Source: Nitrosomonadales bacterium (GTDB lineage Bacteria; Pseudomonadota; Gammaproteobacteria; Burkholderiales; Gallionellaceae). Taken from it: a stretch of DNA of 64,000 bases. The notes beneath the pieces are model-generated. The model was not told the origin of the DNA. It saw only the letters and a program-made list of their open reading frames with translations, and did not search any database. Each line of letters opens with the position of its first letter. The first letter of the stretch is position 1. The stretch covers positions 1 to 64,000 of the forward strand of contig JACQYW010000014.1 of assembly GCA_016208015.1 (NCBI GenBank). The letters are read 5' to 3'. Below are positions 1-9,715 of the stretch, piece by piece. The position numbers and the translations under genes are program-made.

Positions 1-127
1 CGCCGCCAAATTTCTTCGACAATACCATCGTAATCGCCGCCGTCAGGGTGGTCTTGCCGTGGTCAACGTGGCCAATCGTGCCTACGTTCACGTGCGGCTT
101 CGTACGTTCAAATTTGCTCTTTGCCAT
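1..127 (-). CDS. tuf: Elongation factor Tu, N-terminal part (cut by window edge)
   Basis: EF-Tu carries aminoacyl-tRNA to the ribosome in a GTP-dependent way. Only the first 42 codons are inside the window. They read [20 protein letters not shown] and continue into the P-loop [11 protein letters not shown], which is diagnostic for EF-Tu. The gene follows tRNA-Thr by about 40 bases on the same strand, which is the classic tRNA-tufB arrangement, so it is probably transcribed from the promoter upstream of tRNA-Tyr. Confidence 0.96.
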   Translation of the reverse strand, partial: MAKSKFERTKPHVNVGTIGHVDHGKTTLTAAITMVLSKKFGG

Positions 128-169
128 GATTTATCCCCTATCAATGCCAAACATTAATCACAAAAAACT

Positions 170-244
<75 letters not shown>

Positions 245-253
245 CTAACTTTA

Positions 254-327
254 TGGAGCGGGTGAAGGGAATCGAACCCTCGTCATAAGCTTGGAAGGCT
301 TCTGCTCTACCATTGAGCTACACCCGC
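254..327 (-). tRNA. tRNA-Gly (TCC anticodon), CCA encoded
   Basis: The acceptor stem is GCGGGTG/CACCCGC. The anticodon arm has loop CTTCCAA and therefore anticodon TCC. The T arm contains GAGGGTTCGATTCCCTTC, and CCA is encoded at the 3' end. It lies 9 bases upstream of tRNA-Thr in transcription order. Confidence 0.97.
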
Positions 328-379
328 AAAACCCAACACCAGCCCACTAAAACCTACTTAACTGCAAACTGCAAAAATC

Positions 380-464
380 TGGTGGAGGGGGAAGGATTCG
401 AACCTTCGTACTCTAAGAGGGCAGATTTACAGTCTGCTGCCTTTAACCACTCGGCCACCCCTCC
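380..464 (-). tRNA. tRNA-Tyr (GTA anticodon), CCA encoded
   Basis: The acceptor stem is GGAGGGG/CCCCTCC. The anticodon stem CAGA/TCTG encloses loop CTGTAAA, so the anticodon is GTA. The gene has a long class II variable arm, as expected for tRNA-Tyr, and is 85 bases long including the encoded CCA. It is the first gene of the tRNA-tuf transcript. Confidence 0.97.
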
Positions 465-478
465 AAAAAGAGCGCGCG

Positions 479-507
479 ATTATCCATTCAACCGCATACC
501 TTGTCAA
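479..507 (-). promoter_or_regulatory. Stable-RNA type promoter of the tRNA-tuf operon
   Basis: On the minus strand there is a perfect -35 TTGACA (502-507), a 17-base spacer and a -10 GATAAT (479-484). It is followed by the GC-rich discriminator CGCGCGC just before tRNA-Tyr. A near-consensus sigma-70 promoter with a GC discriminator is the hallmark of stringently controlled stable-RNA promoters. The remaining stretch up to radC (508-746) shows no convincing gene. Confidence 0.88.
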
Positions 508-746
508 AGGGAATATACAGATATTCAGCAAAAAACAGGCCAAACCCACCGCAGCTCGTCTTGAACGAGAGGCAACTCAGACGGCTATGTTTATCTCCCG
601 GAAGATTCCGCAGCTCCAAGATGACCGAACAGCGCCGCCCCAGCACGCGTACTTCATGAGATCAAAGAGTTAGGAAATAAATGACGGAGAACATCGTCGC
701 GGCGAACCGTTCACCCCACACGAGCTCTCCGTCCGCCCATTTGTCG

Positions 747-1421
747 TCACAACAACCCTCTCTCCGCGAACGACAAACAGCCCGCGCCTCCGACGATGAA
801 ATGATCCAATACCCGCACATCGACCAGCGCCAGCGACTTCTTCAACTCATCTGTCAGCAAACGGTCGGAATCGCTGGGTTCCGCCACACCGCTGGGATGG
901 TTATGCGCGAAGACCAAAGCCGCCGCATTGTGATGCAAAGCCCGCTTCACCACCTCGCGCGGGTACACGCTGGTCTGCGTCAAGGTACCGTGGAAGAGCT
1001 CCTCCGATTCGATCACGCGGTGTTGCGCATCCAGAAAGATGGCAAGGAACACCTCCTGCTGGCGTGCCCGCAACAACAATTGCAGGTAGTCGCGCACCGC
1101 TCTTGGAGAGTTCAAGGCATCACCCGCCCGTATCTCTTCATGCAATGCCCGCCGCGCCATCTCCACGACAGCCTGCAGCTGAACGAATTTCGCCTGCCCC
1201 ATGCCGTGAATATCGCAGAATGCTTTCTCGCCGGCTGCGAACAGCTGCGTTAGGCTGCCGAAGCGTGCCAACAATTCGCGTGCCAGATCGACCGCACTCT
1301 TGCCGACCACCCCGGTGCGCAAAAATATCGCCAGCAACTCCGCGTCGGACAATGCCGCCGCCCCGCGTTGCAACAGCTTCTCGCGCGGCCGTTCTCCGGC
1401 AGGCCAGTCAGTGATGCTCAT
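747..1421 (-). CDS. radC: RadC family JAB/MPN-domain protein
   Basis: The 224-residue product has the standard RadC length. The N-terminal third is a helix-hairpin-helix region (about residues 20-90, including [12 protein letters not shown]). The C-terminal half is the JAB1/MPN-like RadC domain with its metal motif: H173-N-H175-P-S-G, S183 and D186. Older literature linked RadC to DNA repair, but the JAMM metal site suggests a metallohydrolase fold and the true role remains unsettled. radC is commonly found next to coaBC in Proteobacteria; here a hemerythrin gene lies between them. Confidence 0.93.
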   Translation of the reverse strand: MSITDWPAGERPREKLLQRGAAALSDAELLAIFLRTGVVGKSAVDLARELLARFGSLTQLFAAGEKAFCDIHGMGQAKFVQLQAVVEMARRALHEEIRAGDALNSPRAVRDYLQLLLRARQQEVFLAIFLDAQHRVIESEELFHGTLTQTSVYPREVVKRALHHNAAALVFAHNHPSGVAEPSDSDRLLTDELKKSLALVDVRVLDHFIVGGAGCLSFAERGLL

Positions 1422-1725
1422 GCTTCACCTCACTTCAAAAAGACGATTGCTCGAAATAGAAGCTGATGCAATGCCTTACTGCTTCAGAGTGAGGCAGCAT
1501 AACGGAATTCGCAGGCCATGTAGGCACCCCGGCCGCTTATACCCTAGCGAAACAGTTTGGAAAGACTATTCGAATCGAAAAGTACAACAGTGCCAAATAC
1601 TCAAGTAGTTGTTCTCAAGGACGCTCACCGACAGGGTCGTCCGCGAGGCTCATGTCCCCTCCCCTACCTTCATAAACGGAAGTTTATTTCACCCCGCATG
1701 AAAATCCCCTGATTCTTTATTACTG
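1422..1725. other. 304-base gap between radC and the hemerythrin gene
   Basis: I see no ORF with convincing coding character, no tRNA and no riboswitch core I can recognise. The stretch contains the radC upstream region (GTGAGGTG just before the radC start) and the hemerythrin 3' flank. Nothing else can be supported. Confidence 0.5.
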
Positions 1726-2130
1726 TCAGCTATCACCAGTGATTTTTTTCACAGACTCGATATAGTCGCGATCCTCACCCTTGATATGGTTGACAAGCCA
1801 ACCCTTGAGCATGCTCAGCAATAGCGAAGACACATCTTCTCCAGCATTGGAACGCCCCCTGAGTACAGCGACCTTTCTCATGAAAAACTCGTGGGTCTGC
1901 TGATGCGCCTTGAGTGCTGAAAATCCCGCTTTCTGCATCAACTCTTCTTCGAACTCAAAGTGCGTGACCGTATAATTAAGCACCCCCTCGATCACATGCT
2001 TGATCCCGTCCGTATTGCCGGTTTGAATAGCGTCGTCAAGCTCGTTTATGTAATTAACAATCTGCCGATGCTGACTATCGATCGCCTGAATACCCGTCTC
2101 CAGTTCCTGAGTCCATTCCATGCACGCCAT
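1726..2130 (-). CDS. Bacteriohemerythrin
   Basis: A small single-domain di-iron O2-binding protein of 134 residues. All seven canonical ligands are visible: H21, H57, E61 (HFEFE), H76, H80 (HxxxH), H115 and D120. No signal peptide or signalling domain is attached, so it is a cytoplasmic bacteriohemerythrin, a family implicated in oxygen sensing, storage or delivery in microaerobes. The chosen start (MACMEW) has a GGGGGG Shine-Dalgarno stretch; starting at M4 is equally possible. It sits alone between radC and the divergent coaBC. Confidence 0.94.
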   Translation of the reverse strand: MACMEWTQELETGIQAIDSQHRQIVNYINELDDAIQTGNTDGIKHVIEGVLNYTVTHFEFEEELMQKAGFSALKAHQQTHEFFMRKVAVLRGRSNAGEDVSSLLLSMLKGWLVNHIKGEDRDYIESVKKITGDS

Positions 2131-2254
2131 CGCTGCCCCCCGAAATATTCGCCGAAATTATCATTACTTCAACCGAACCACTCCCGCCATGATCTGGAAT
2201 CATACATGTGCTGCGATTACCATCCCCGCATCTTTCTAGTAAGATGCCATCATT

Positions 2255-3451
2255 ATGGAACAAGCCCGGACAAAACGCATCGTGCTCGGCATCACCGGCG
2301 GCATCGCGGCCTATAAGGCGGCGGAACTGGCGCGGTTGCTGGTCAAACAAGGCATCACGATACAGGTGGCGATGACCGAGGCGGCCACACACTTCATCAC
2401 GCCCGCGACGATGCAGGCGCTGACTGGCCAGCCGGTGCTGACCAATCAGTGGCAGGACGACAAGGGGATGTCTCACATCCATTCCAGCCGCGTCGCCGAC
2501 GCCATCGTGATCGCCCCCGCCACGGCCGACTTCATCGCCAAGCTGGCGACCGGACTGGCAGACGACCTGCTTTCCGCTTTATGTCTGGCACGTGACTGTC
2601 CCTTGCTGGTCGCGCCCGCCATGAACAAACAGATGTGGGCGAATGCCGCGACGCAGCGCAATGTGCAGCGACTAGTCGACGACAGCGTGAGCTTGCTCGG
2701 CCCGGCGAGCGGCGCACAGGCCTGCGGCGAGGAAGGCATGGGACGCATGCTGGAGGCGGAAGAATTGGCACAGAGCATCCTCGCTGTGTTGCACCGCAAC
2801 AAGACCAACGAACTTGAAGGCGTGAAGGTACTCATCACCGCCGGGCCGACCTATGAGCCCATCGACGCGGTGCGCGGCATCACCAACCGCAGCAGCGGCA
2901 AGATGGGCTATGCCATCGCGCAGGCGGCACTTGAGATGGGCGCGCGGGTCACGCTGATCTCCGGCCCGACAGCGCTGTGCGTGCCCGCCGGTGCGCAGGT
3001 GGAGAACGTCACCAGCGCAGCCGAGATGTTCGAGGCGGTGAAACAGGGGGCAGCACAAAACGATATGTTCATCGGCGTGGCGGCGGTGGCCGACTACCGC
3101 GCCGCGCGGCCCAGCGAACAGAAGATCAAGAAGAGCGATGCACCGCTGACACTGGAATTGATTCCCAATCCGGACATCCTCGCCTATGTCGCCGGCCTGC
3201 CCAAGCCGCCCTTCTGCGTGGGCTTTGCAGCGGAAAGCGAAAAGCTGCACGAACATGCGACCGCAAAACGCAAGAAGAAGAATATCCCGCTGCTGGCAGC
3301 CAATCTGGCGCAAAGTGCCATCGGCGCGGACGATAACGAGATCATCCTGTTTGACGATGCGGGCGAGCATATGCTGCCGCGCGCGGACAAACTCACTCTG
3401 GCACGGGCGTTGTTGCGCCATGCCGCCATGCTTTACACGAAAGGGAAATGA
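2255..3451 (+). CDS. coaBC: Bifunctional phosphopantothenoylcysteine decarboxylase / phosphopantothenate-cysteine ligase
   Basis: Catalyses two successive steps of coenzyme A synthesis: ligation of cysteine to 4'-phosphopantothenate, then decarboxylation to 4'-phosphopantetheine. The 398-residue length fits the fused enzyme. The N-terminal CoaC flavoprotein half has [14 protein letters not shown], the His-containing [10 protein letters not shown] region (about 73-82) and APAMNKQMW. The C-terminal CoaB half has [30 protein letters not shown] and AAVADYR. The stop overlaps the start of dut, so the two form an operon, as in many Proteobacteria. Confidence 0.97.
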   Translation: MEQARTKRIVLGITGGIAAYKAAELARLLVKQGITIQVAMTEAATHFITPATMQALTGQPVLTNQWQDDKGMSHIHSSRVADAIVIAPATADFIAKLATGLADDLLSALCLARDCPLLVAPAMNKQMWANAATQRNVQRLVDDSVSLLGPASGAQACGEEGMGRMLEAEELAQSILAVLHRNKTNELEGVKVLITAGPTYEPIDAVRGITNRSSGKMGYAIAQAALEMGARVTLISGPTALCVPAGAQVENVTSAAEMFEAVKQGAAQNDMFIGVAAVADYRAARPSEQKIKKSDAPLTLELIPNPDILAYVAGLPKPPFCVGFAAESEKLHEHATAKRKKKNIPLLAANLAQSAIGADDNEIILFDDAGEHMLPRADKLTLARALLRHAAMLYTKGK

Positions 3452-3453
3452 AA

Positions 3454-3903
3454 ATGAAGAAAGTCGATGTGAAGGTAATGGACCCGCGCTTGCACGAGCA
3501 CCCGCCCGCCTATGCCACGCCCGGTTCCGCCGGGATCGACCTGCGCGCCTGCATCGACGGCAGCATGACCATCCAGCCGGGACAATGCGAACTCATCCCC
3601 AGCGGCATCGCGCTGCACCTGAACGACCCGCATTACGCGGCGGTGATCCTGCCGCGCTCCGGCCTCGGCCACAAACACGGCATCGTGCTCGGCAATCTGG
3701 TCGGCCTGATCGACTCGGATTACCAGGGCCAGATCTTCATCTCCATCTGGAACCGCGGCCATCACCCGTTCGCGCTGATGCCGATGGAACGCATCGCGCA
3801 ACTGGTGATCGTGCCGGTGGCACAGGTGCAGTTCAATATCGTTGAAGATTTCCCGATGAGCCAGCGCGGCGCAAACGGCTTTGGCAGTACCGGCAAGCAT
3901 TGA
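3454..3903 (+). CDS. dut: dUTP pyrophosphatase (dUTPase)
   Basis: Hydrolyses dUTP to dUMP and pyrophosphate, which keeps uracil out of DNA and supplies dTMP synthesis. All five trimeric dUTPase motifs are present: [32 protein letters not shown] and the C-terminal [10 protein letters not shown] prefer the ATG at 3454 (MKKVDVKV, matching the family N-terminus) because GAAAGGG sits about 8 bases upstream. The alternative ATG at 3448 would overlap the coaBC stop as ATGA and is only 2 bases from the ribosome-binding site. About 149 residues. Confidence 0.96.
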   Translation: MKKVDVKVMDPRLHEHPPAYATPGSAGIDLRACIDGSMTIQPGQCELIPSGIALHLNDPHYAAVILPRSGLGHKHGIVLGNLVGLIDSDYQGQIFISIWNRGHHPFALMPMERIAQLVIVPVAQVQFNIVEDFPMSQRGANGFGSTGKH

Positions 3904-3919
3904 ACAGATTGTCATCGAC

Positions 3920-3950
3920 AAAAAAAGCCCGCTTCACGCGGGCTTTTTTG
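3920..3950. terminator. Bidirectional intrinsic terminator between dut and the PEGA lipoprotein gene
   Basis: AGCCCGC-TTCAC-GCGGGCT stem-loop with an A run before it and a T run after it. It can therefore serve both the plus-strand coaBC-dut operon and the converging minus-strand gene. Confidence 0.92.
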
Positions 3951-3966
3951 TTGCAGACACCAAGCT

Positions 3967-4908
3967 TTATTTTTCCAACTGAAATTCCAATTCAGTCAGG
4001 GCTCCAACACGCACTGCAACTTTCTCGGATGCGGTTCGATAACCTTTCAGCTTTACTTGGATAGTCCGAATGCCAGCGGAGGATTCGATATTCAGCGGAG
4101 ACAATCCAAAATACACGCCATCAATATAGACCTTGGCACGAGCAGGTTCGGTCCTCACAACCAGCGTACCTGGTGCTGCGTTCATCGGCTGCAACATGGC
4201 AGTATCCGGCGCAGACGACCCTTGCCCATTCGGCGACACAAATACGGTCACTCCCGGTATCGCCTTGGTTCCCGGGGTCAGGTTGAACAGATCGCTACGC
4301 GAAGCCATCAAAGTCGCACCGATCGCCTCCACCGTCTTGCCGGACACGACTTCCAACTCATGGTGCAGGTAATTCGCGATGTCTTCCTTGTCGTTGCCGG
4401 AGACACCCGCAAAACGGTCGCTCTTCTGAACCACTTCACCGGACCAGACCACCTTGCCGCTGGCAATATCTTTCAGGGTCGTTTCCACAGAGATCGACAC
4501 ATAGTCGCGTTCCCTGGCGTCGATGCTCATTTCCCTGACGACGCCGCTCAACTCGAACAGGGCTGACTTGTCTTCACGCTCCAGTACCTGATATCCGGTG
4601 TCATCCAGCTTTTTTGAGAGCGAGTCAGACACGACCCGAGTGACATCCCTATCCAGCCTTATCTCGGAACCGCTCATGCCGGACACTCTTACTTTTGCAG
4701 TCCCGACCTTGCGCGCATCGCCAACCTTGCGCTCGTCGGCATAACCCGCGACGCGAATGGATGCGGCGTATTTCACCTTGGGGGCATCCGGATTGGGCTG
4801 CTGGCTTTCGCGGATACTGATCTCATTGCTGCCATCCATCATGCCGGAACAGCCTGCCAAAACAACCCCTGCTACAGCTGAAATCAGATACTTGGCTAAA
4901 CGACTCAT
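3967..4908 (-). CDS. PEGA-domain lipoprotein with a FlgO/CsgG-like middle region
   Basis: Predicted envelope lipoprotein of about 313 residues. The start at 4908 gives MSRLAKYLISAVAGVVLAGC with a lipobox (VLAG-C) and a GGTGGGGG ribosome-binding site; longer readings upstream lack these. The middle (roughly residues 90-220, with VSDSLSKKLDDTGYQVLERE and later VSISVETTLKDIASGKVVW) resembles the fold of FlgO/CsgG-type lipoproteins that assemble on outer-membrane or flagellar structures. The last 70 residues are a PEGA repeat (LVVRTEPARAKVYIDGVYFG). The exact role is unknown. It lies downstream of the CBS-domain gene on the same strand. Confidence 0.78.
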   Translation of the reverse strand: MSRLAKYLISAVAGVVLAGCSGMMDGSNEISIRESQQPNPDAPKVKYAASIRVAGYADERKVGDARKVGTAKVRVSGMSGSEIRLDRDVTRVVSDSLSKKLDDTGYQVLEREDKSALFELSGVVREMSIDARERDYVSISVETTLKDIASGKVVWSGEVVQKSDRFAGVSGNDKEDIANYLHHELEVVSGKTVEAIGATLMASRSDLFNLTPGTKAIPGVTVFVSPNGQGSSAPDTAMLQPMNAAPGTLVVRTEPARAKVYIDGVYFGLSPLNIESSAGIRTIQVKLKGYRTASEKVAVRVGALTELEFQLEK

Positions 4909-4972
4909 CACACCCCCACCCGGACTTGAGTTTTTATGCCCATGCCCGAAATGAGCGTGGGCCAGATCATGT

Positions 4973-5569
4973 TTACTTCGCACGCACCTTGGCATCGATC
5001 GCGGCGAACACTTTCGCGATCTCAGTCGTGCCGATCTGCACGCCCAACTGACGTGCGATCTGCGTGGCAGAGAACAAACCGCGCACGGTCTGACTGCCGT
5101 CGGCATTGGTTTCGACCACCAGCGCGTGTTGACGTCCGGCGACCGTCAGCATGGCAAGTACATTCCCCACCCTGGCTTTAAGCACATCTTCCAGTAACGA
5201 CGCCGACATCTCACGGACCACCGACATCACATCGCGCACCTGGATATCGGCATGCGTTCCGCCCATCTCCTGCAGGAAACGCACCGGCCTGTCGCCCAAC
5301 ACGTCGGTCGCCGTCAAGACGCCGCACACCTTGTCGGAGTCGTCCGTCACCAACAACATACGCACGCCATAACGGATCATTTTTGCATTCGCCTTATCCA
5401 GGGTGGTTTTGGCTCGCACATTAAGTACCGAAATGCTGCGCAGATCGGTCATCACGTTGACTGCCGGGTCCTCCAGGGTGACATGCTCAGGCAAAACCTG
5501 CGTCGGTCTGGCGATATCCGTACCTGTTCTGAATGGGTGACTGGTCAACGCTGTGAAACTCTTGGTCAT
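4973..5569 (-). CDS. CBS-domain pair protein
   Basis: 198 residues with two CBS modules. The first is around residues 35-95 (MTDLRSISVLNVRAKTTLDKA, then GVRMLLVTDDSDKVCGVLTA). The second is around 110-175 (IQVRDVMSVVREM, then ALVVETNADGSQTVRGLFSA). Bateman modules of this type bind adenine nucleotides and usually regulate a partner. No catalytic domain is fused here, so the partner is unknown. It starts 2 bases after the rppH stop, so it is probably cotranscribed with rppH. Confidence 0.85.
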   Translation of the reverse strand: MTKSFTALTSHPFRTGTDIARPTQVLPEHVTLEDPAVNVMTDLRSISVLNVRAKTTLDKANAKMIRYGVRMLLVTDDSDKVCGVLTATDVLGDRPVRFLQEMGGTHADIQVRDVMSVVREMSASLLEDVLKARVGNVLAMLTVAGRQHALVVETNADGSQTVRGLFSATQIARQLGVQIGTTEIAKVFAAIDAKVRAK

Positions 5570-5571
5570 TA

Positions 5572-6126
5572 TTAATCTCCTTGAATTGACTGCCTGGTTT
5601 CTTCCTTACTGCCCGATGTATTCCTGACCTGCTCTTTATGCCCGCCACTCCTAAGAGTCGGCAGAAAACGAACCAACTCGTTCAACGCCAAACGATATAC
5701 CTCGCGCTTGAACTCGATCACACTGTCCAACTCGACCCAATACTCGGTCCAGCGCCACGCATCGAACTCCGGATGCTCACTCGCACGCAACGACACATCG
5801 CAATCGCGCCCGACCAGCCGCAACAGGAACCATATCTGTTTTTGCCCCTTGTAGCTGCCGCGCGATTCTCGCTTGACCCAAGTCTGCGGCACCTCATAAC
5901 GCATCCAATCGCGGGTACGTCCCAATATCTGGACGTGACAGGATTGCAGTCCGACTTCCTCGTGCAACTCGCGGTACATCGCCTGCTCCGGCGTCTCGCC
6001 GTGCTGGATGCCTCCTTGCGGAAACTGCCACGCATCCTGCCTGATGCGCTTGCCCCAGAAAACCTGATTCTTTGCGTTAGTCAGAATAATACCGACGTTC
6101 GGGCGATAACCTTCTCGGTCTATCAT
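5572..6126 (-). CDS. rppH: RNA pyrophosphohydrolase RppH (Nudix)
   Basis: RppH removes pyrophosphate from the 5' triphosphate end of mRNA and so starts RNase E-dependent decay. The N-terminus [15 protein letters not shown] is typical of the family, and the Nudix box runs from about residue 38 to 60 ([20 protein letters not shown] followed by VGL). The WQFPQGGI segment is also characteristic. The start at 6126 has a GGGGCGA ribosome-binding site; upstream in-frame Met codons do not. 184 residues. It is divergent from proS, a neighbourhood I know from other Betaproteobacteria. Confidence 0.95.
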   Translation of the reverse strand: MIDREGYRPNVGIILTNAKNQVFWGKRIRQDAWQFPQGGIQHGETPEQAMYRELHEEVGLQSCHVQILGRTRDWMRYEVPQTWVKRESRGSYKGQKQIWFLLRLVGRDCDVSLRASEHPEFDAWRWTEYWVELDSVIEFKREVYRLALNELVRFLPTLRSGGHKEQVRNTSGSKEETRQSIQGD

Positions 6127-6263
6127 GATTCGCCCCAATACTGTTTTTCGATGGCCGGATTGTTCCACATTTCAGACACCCTGAAAAGAACAAAGGCACA
6201 AGCGCCGCGCCAGACGGGGATATTTCGCTGTAAAATCCGCGCCTCATCAAACAAGGAAGCATC

Positions 6264-7973
6264 ATGCGCGTTTCTCAATTCTTCATCTCCACACTCAAAG
6301 AAGCCCCTTCCGAAGCCGAACTGCCCAGTCATCGCCTGATGCTGCGCGCGGGTTACATCCGCAAACTCGCCAGCGGCCTGTATACCTGGATGCCGCTGGG
6401 TCTGCGCGTGCTGCGCAAAGTGGAGGCGGTCGTGCGCGAGGAGATGGACAGTAGCGGTGGCATAGAGTTGCTGATGCCCGCAGTGCAACCCGCCGAACTG
6501 TGGCAGGAGACCGGGCGCTGGGAAGTGTTCGGCCCGCAGATGCTCAAGATCAAGGACAGACACAACAACCTTTTCTGCTTCGGCCCCACGCACGAGGAAG
6601 TCATCACCGACATCGCGCGGCGCGAGGTGAAGAGCTACCGTCAGCTGCCGCTGAACTTCTACCAGATCCAGACCAAGTTCCGCGACGAGGTCCGTCCGCG
6701 TTTCGGCGTGATGCGCGCGCGCGAGTTCGTGATGAAGGATGCCTATTCTTTCCACAGCAGCTTCGAGAGCCTGGAACAGACCTACCGCGTGATGTACGAA
6801 ACCTACAGTCGCATCTTCACCCGCCTGGGCTTGCAGTTCCGCGCGGTGGCAGCGGACACCGGTGCGATCGGCGGTTCCGGCTCGCATGAGTTCCATGTGC
6901 TGGCCGACTCGGGCGAAGACGGCCTGGCTTTCTGCCCCAACTCGGATTACGCCGCCAACGTCGAACTGGCCGAAGCCGTCGCACCGACCACAACACGCGC
7001 AGCCGCAACCGAAACCAAGCGCGATGTCTCCACGCCCAGCCAGACCACCTGCGAGGAAGTCGCCGCCCTGCTCGGCATCCCGCTGAGCCGCACGGTCAAG
7101 TTGCTCGCCGTCATCGCCGACGAGAAGCTCGTCATCCTGCTGCTGCGAGGCGACCACAACCTGAACGAAGTGAAAGTCGGCAAACTGCCCGGACTGGACG
7201 GTTTCCGCTTCGCGCGCGAAGACGAGATACGTGCCTTCTTCAACTGCCCGCCCGGCTTCCTCGGCCCGGTCGGCATAGCCCGCGAGAAGACGCGCGTGAT
7301 CGCCGACCGCACGGTCGCCGTGATGAGCGACTTCGTGGCTGGCAGCAACAAACCCAAGTTCCACACCGCAGGCATCAACTGGGGACGCGATCTCCCGGAA
7401 CCCGACCTGGTTGCAGACATCCGCAACGTCGTGACAGGCGATCCGTCACCCGACGGCAAAGGCTCGCTGGAATTGTGCCGCGGCATCGAAGTGGGACATA
7501 TCTTCCAACTGCGCACCAAATACTCAGAAGCGCTGCAAGCCACTTTCCTGGATGAGAACGGCAAGGCGCAGATCATGGAGATGGGCTGCTACGGCATCGG
7601 CGTGTCGCGCATCGTGGCCGCCGCCATCGAGCAGAACTTCGACGAGCGAGGCATCGCGCTGCCCGCCGGCATGGCGCCGTTCCAGGTCGCCATCGCGCCC
7701 ATCGGTTACAAGAAGAGCGAAGCGGTGAAACAGGCTGCCGACAAACTGTATGCAGAACTGACTGCCGCGGGGATCGAAGTGCTGCTGGACGACCGCGACG
7801 AACGTCCCGGCGTGATGTTCGCCGACCTCGAACTGATCGGTATCCCGCACCGCATCGTGATCGGTGATCGCGGATTGAAAGAAGGCAACGTGGAATACCA
7901 GGGCCGCAAGGACGATGCGGCACAGGTCATCCCCTTGCAAGATGTGGCGAAGCTCGTACAATCCAAACTATGA
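6264..7973 (+). CDS. proS: Prolyl-tRNA synthetase, bacterial type with editing domain
   Basis: Charges tRNA-Pro. The 569 residues are the full bacterial form: class II motif 1 near the N-terminus ([20 protein letters not shown]), motif 2 ([19 protein letters not shown]), the INS editing insertion at about residues 225-385, motif 3 ([18 protein letters not shown]) and a C-terminal anticodon-binding domain ([20 protein letters not shown]). AAGGAAG provides a clear ribosome-binding site. The stop overlaps the next gene as ATGA. Confidence 0.97.
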   Translation: MRVSQFFISTLKEAPSEAELPSHRLMLRAGYIRKLASGLYTWMPLGLRVLRKVEAVVREEMDSSGGIELLMPAVQPAELWQETGRWEVFGPQMLKIKDRHNNLFCFGPTHEEVITDIARREVKSYRQLPLNFYQIQTKFRDEVRPRFGVMRAREFVMKDAYSFHSSFESLEQTYRVMYETYSRIFTRLGLQFRAVAADTGAIGGSGSHEFHVLADSGEDGLAFCPNSDYAANVELAEAVAPTTTRAAATETKRDVSTPSQTTCEEVAALLGIPLSRTVKLLAVIADEKLVILLLRGDHNLNEVKVGKLPGLDGFRFAREDEIRAFFNCPPGFLGPVGIAREKTRVIADRTVAVMSDFVAGSNKPKFHTAGINWGRDLPEPDLVADIRNVVTGDPSPDGKGSLELCRGIEVGHIFQLRTKYSEALQATFLDENGKAQIMEMGCYGIGVSRIVAAAIEQNFDERGIALPAGMAPFQVAIAPIGYKKSEAVKQAADKLYAELTAAGIEVLLDDRDERPGVMFADLELIGIPHRIVIGDRGLKEGNVEYQGRKDDAAQVIPLQDVAKLVQSKL

Positions 7974-8608
7974 GACTGAAAACACTCCACAAATCCGTGC
8001 TTACGCTGTCGCTTGCGACCGCGGGTCTGTGTATTGCTTTCGGCGCACAAGCGGGTGCTCAAAAAGAAGAGAAGCTCTCTGCCAGCGTACGCAGCATGCT
8101 GCATCGCGCCGTGGCTGACCAGGCCGCGCCCAAACTGGCTTTCTCCTCGCAGCAGGAAGCGCAGTTGTGGCTGGACGAGATGTCGCAACGTCTGGCGAAG
8201 CGCATCCCGGATGCGAACTATCGTTTTGATTTTCTGAGTACGGTTCATTACGAAGCAATGCGAGCCGGACTCGATCCGCACCTGGTACTGAGTTTGATCG
8301 AGGTGGAAAGCGGATTCAGGAAATACGCGGTATCGAAGGTCGGTGCGCGCGGCTATATGCAAGTGATGCCGTTCTGGACCAAGGCCATCGGCACCAAGGA
8401 CCAGAACCTGTTCCACCTGCGCACCAACCTGCGCTACGGCTGCACCATCCTGCGATACTATCTGGACAAGGAAAAAGGCGATCTCTATCGCGCGCTGGGG
8501 CGTTACAACGGCAGTCTGGGCAAACCGGAATATCCGAACATGGTCAAAGCGGCCTGGCACAAACACTGGAACAGACCGCAGAACAATTCACCGCGCAGCA
8601 CCAGTTAA
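7970..8608 (+). CDS. Soluble lytic transglycosylase (SLT domain), secreted
   Basis: Cleaves the glycan strand of peptidoglycan in the periplasm. An N-terminal signal peptide (residues 1-28, ending AFGAQA) precedes a SLT/goose-lysozyme-like domain. The catalytic Glu is E113 in LIEVESGF, followed by the family motif [10 protein letters not shown] (127-134) and the [10 protein letters not shown] segment. The length (212) matches small single-domain enzymes. It overlaps proS by 4 bases, a translational coupling known from other Betaproteobacteria. It converges on the TlpA-like gene with only 6 bases between the stops. Confidence 0.9.
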   Translation: MRLKTLHKSVLTLSLATAGLCIAFGAQAGAQKEEKLSASVRSMLHRAVADQAAPKLAFSSQQEAQLWLDEMSQRLAKRIPDANYRFDFLSTVHYEAMRAGLDPHLVLSLIEVESGFRKYAVSKVGARGYMQVMPFWTKAIGTKDQNLFHLRTNLRYGCTILRYYLDKEKGDLYRALGRYNGSLGKPEYPNMVKAAWHKHWNRPQNNSPRSTS

Positions 8609-8614
8609 CCGCCG

Positions 8615-9079
8615 TTATTTCTTTTTCTTGCTTTTGATGTAGGACTCGACGCTGGACCGCGTCACCATCCCCTGCTGATAACTCACCAGCTTGCCCGACG
8701 GATCGTATAAATACGAGGTGGGCAAGGCCTCGACTTCGCCCACTTGTGTTGCCATGTCGTAATCGCCGAATACGATGGGATAGCTGATCCGTTTCTTGGC
8801 AACAAACTCAACCACGGACTCTTTGGTTGAATCCAGCGCCACGCCGATCACCACCAGATCGGTATTCTTGTGCGCCTCATGCAATGCGATCAAATCGGGT
8901 ATCTCTTCCAGACAGGGCGGACACCAGGTAGCCCAGAAATTGACCAGCACCCATTTACCGCGATAGTCGGACAGGCGTTGTGCCTGCCCCTGCAGGTCCT
9001 TGAAGACAAAATCCTGCGCGCTGGCACTTCCCGCCGCCAGCAACAGGATCGTGGCAGACAGTATGTGCTTCAGCTTCAT
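8615..9079 (-). CDS. TlpA/ResA-like periplasmic thiol-disulfide oxidoreductase
   Basis: 154 residues with a signal peptide (1-21, ending GSASA) and a thioredoxin fold with active site W52-C53-P-P-C56. Such proteins reduce or isomerise disulfides in the periplasm, often for cytochrome c maturation or in oxidative stress. The cis-Pro loop is present as EALPTSYLYD. The C-terminus is a short lysine run. Its start overlaps the stop of the upstream yqhA-type gene by one base (TGATG), so the two are cotranscribed. Confidence 0.88.
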   Translation of the reverse strand: MKLKHILSATILLLAAGSASAQDFVFKDLQGQAQRLSDYRGKWVLVNFWATWCPPCLEEIPDLIALHEAHKNTDLVVIGVALDSTKESVVEFVAKKRISYPIVFGDYDMATQVGEVEALPTSYLYDPSGKLVSYQQGMVTRSSVESYIKSKKKK

Positions 9080-9648
9080 CAGTGTCTTTCTTCTTCGGTG
9101 GATTCCTTGCCGCCATGCCCGGAACCGTCGGCAGCATGTGTCCAGTAGAGCGCCAGCGCGATCAAAGCGATAGCTGCACCGAAATAGACCAGATCGATTG
9201 GAGCGGCGATATGCATATTCAGGGCTTCTTCGAACAGGGTCACGATCATGATCATCAGGATCACCTTGGCCAGGCGCGACTTCAGGTCGTCCAGGTTGTT
9301 GATCACCAGTATCTTGCTGGAAGCCTTGCTGCCGTGCGCCTGGTTGATGTCGCTGATGAACAACTCGTACAGCCCCAGCGAAAAGATCAGCATCACGGTC
9401 GCCAGCAGATAGCCATCCACCACTTCGACGATATGCGATACCGTCGAATCATGCAGCGCCTTGCGCGCCTCCTCGGTCATGCTGGTGTCGGCATAATGCA
9501 TGGCATGCTGGAAAAGGATGAACACATCCACCGTCGCCATGTAAAAGATGGCAAAACCCGCGAGCAGACTACCGACCACCGCAGTCAGAATGACGAAACG
9601 GCTGTTCCACAGAGCGCCTTCAAACAGACCTTCAAAGAATTTGATCAT
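9079..9648 (-). CDS. YqhA/UPF0114 family inner-membrane protein
   Basis: 189 residues with four predicted membrane segments (about 17-40, 80-100, 125-145 and 150-168). The family-typical YELFISDI segment follows the second. The C-terminus is hydrophilic and His/Glu-rich (GSGHGGKESTEEERH). The biochemical role of UPF0114 is not known to me. GGAGG precedes the start. It is first in a two-gene operon with the TlpA-like thioredoxin. Confidence 0.82.
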   Translation of the reverse strand: MIKFFEGLFEGALWNSRFVILTAVVGSLLAGFAIFYMATVDVFILFQHAMHYADTSMTEEARKALHDSTVSHIVEVVDGYLLATVMLIFSLGLYELFISDINQAHGSKASSKILVINNLDDLKSRLAKVILMIMIVTLFEEALNMHIAAPIDLVYFGAAIALIALALYWTHAADGSGHGGKESTEEERH

Positions 9649-9715
9649 TTTTCCTCCGAATCAACCAACGTGAAAGGCGCGCATTAAAACGTAAAAGCGG
9701 ATGGTCGGCAATACG

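Noticed and set aside
1422-1725. Possible riboswitch or small RNA between radC and the hemerythrin gene
   Set aside because: No known riboswitch core, no clear terminator and no promoter pair were found by eye.
6123-7364. 413-codon open frame antisense to proS
   Set aside because: proS is unambiguous, and the antisense product has no recognisable feature.
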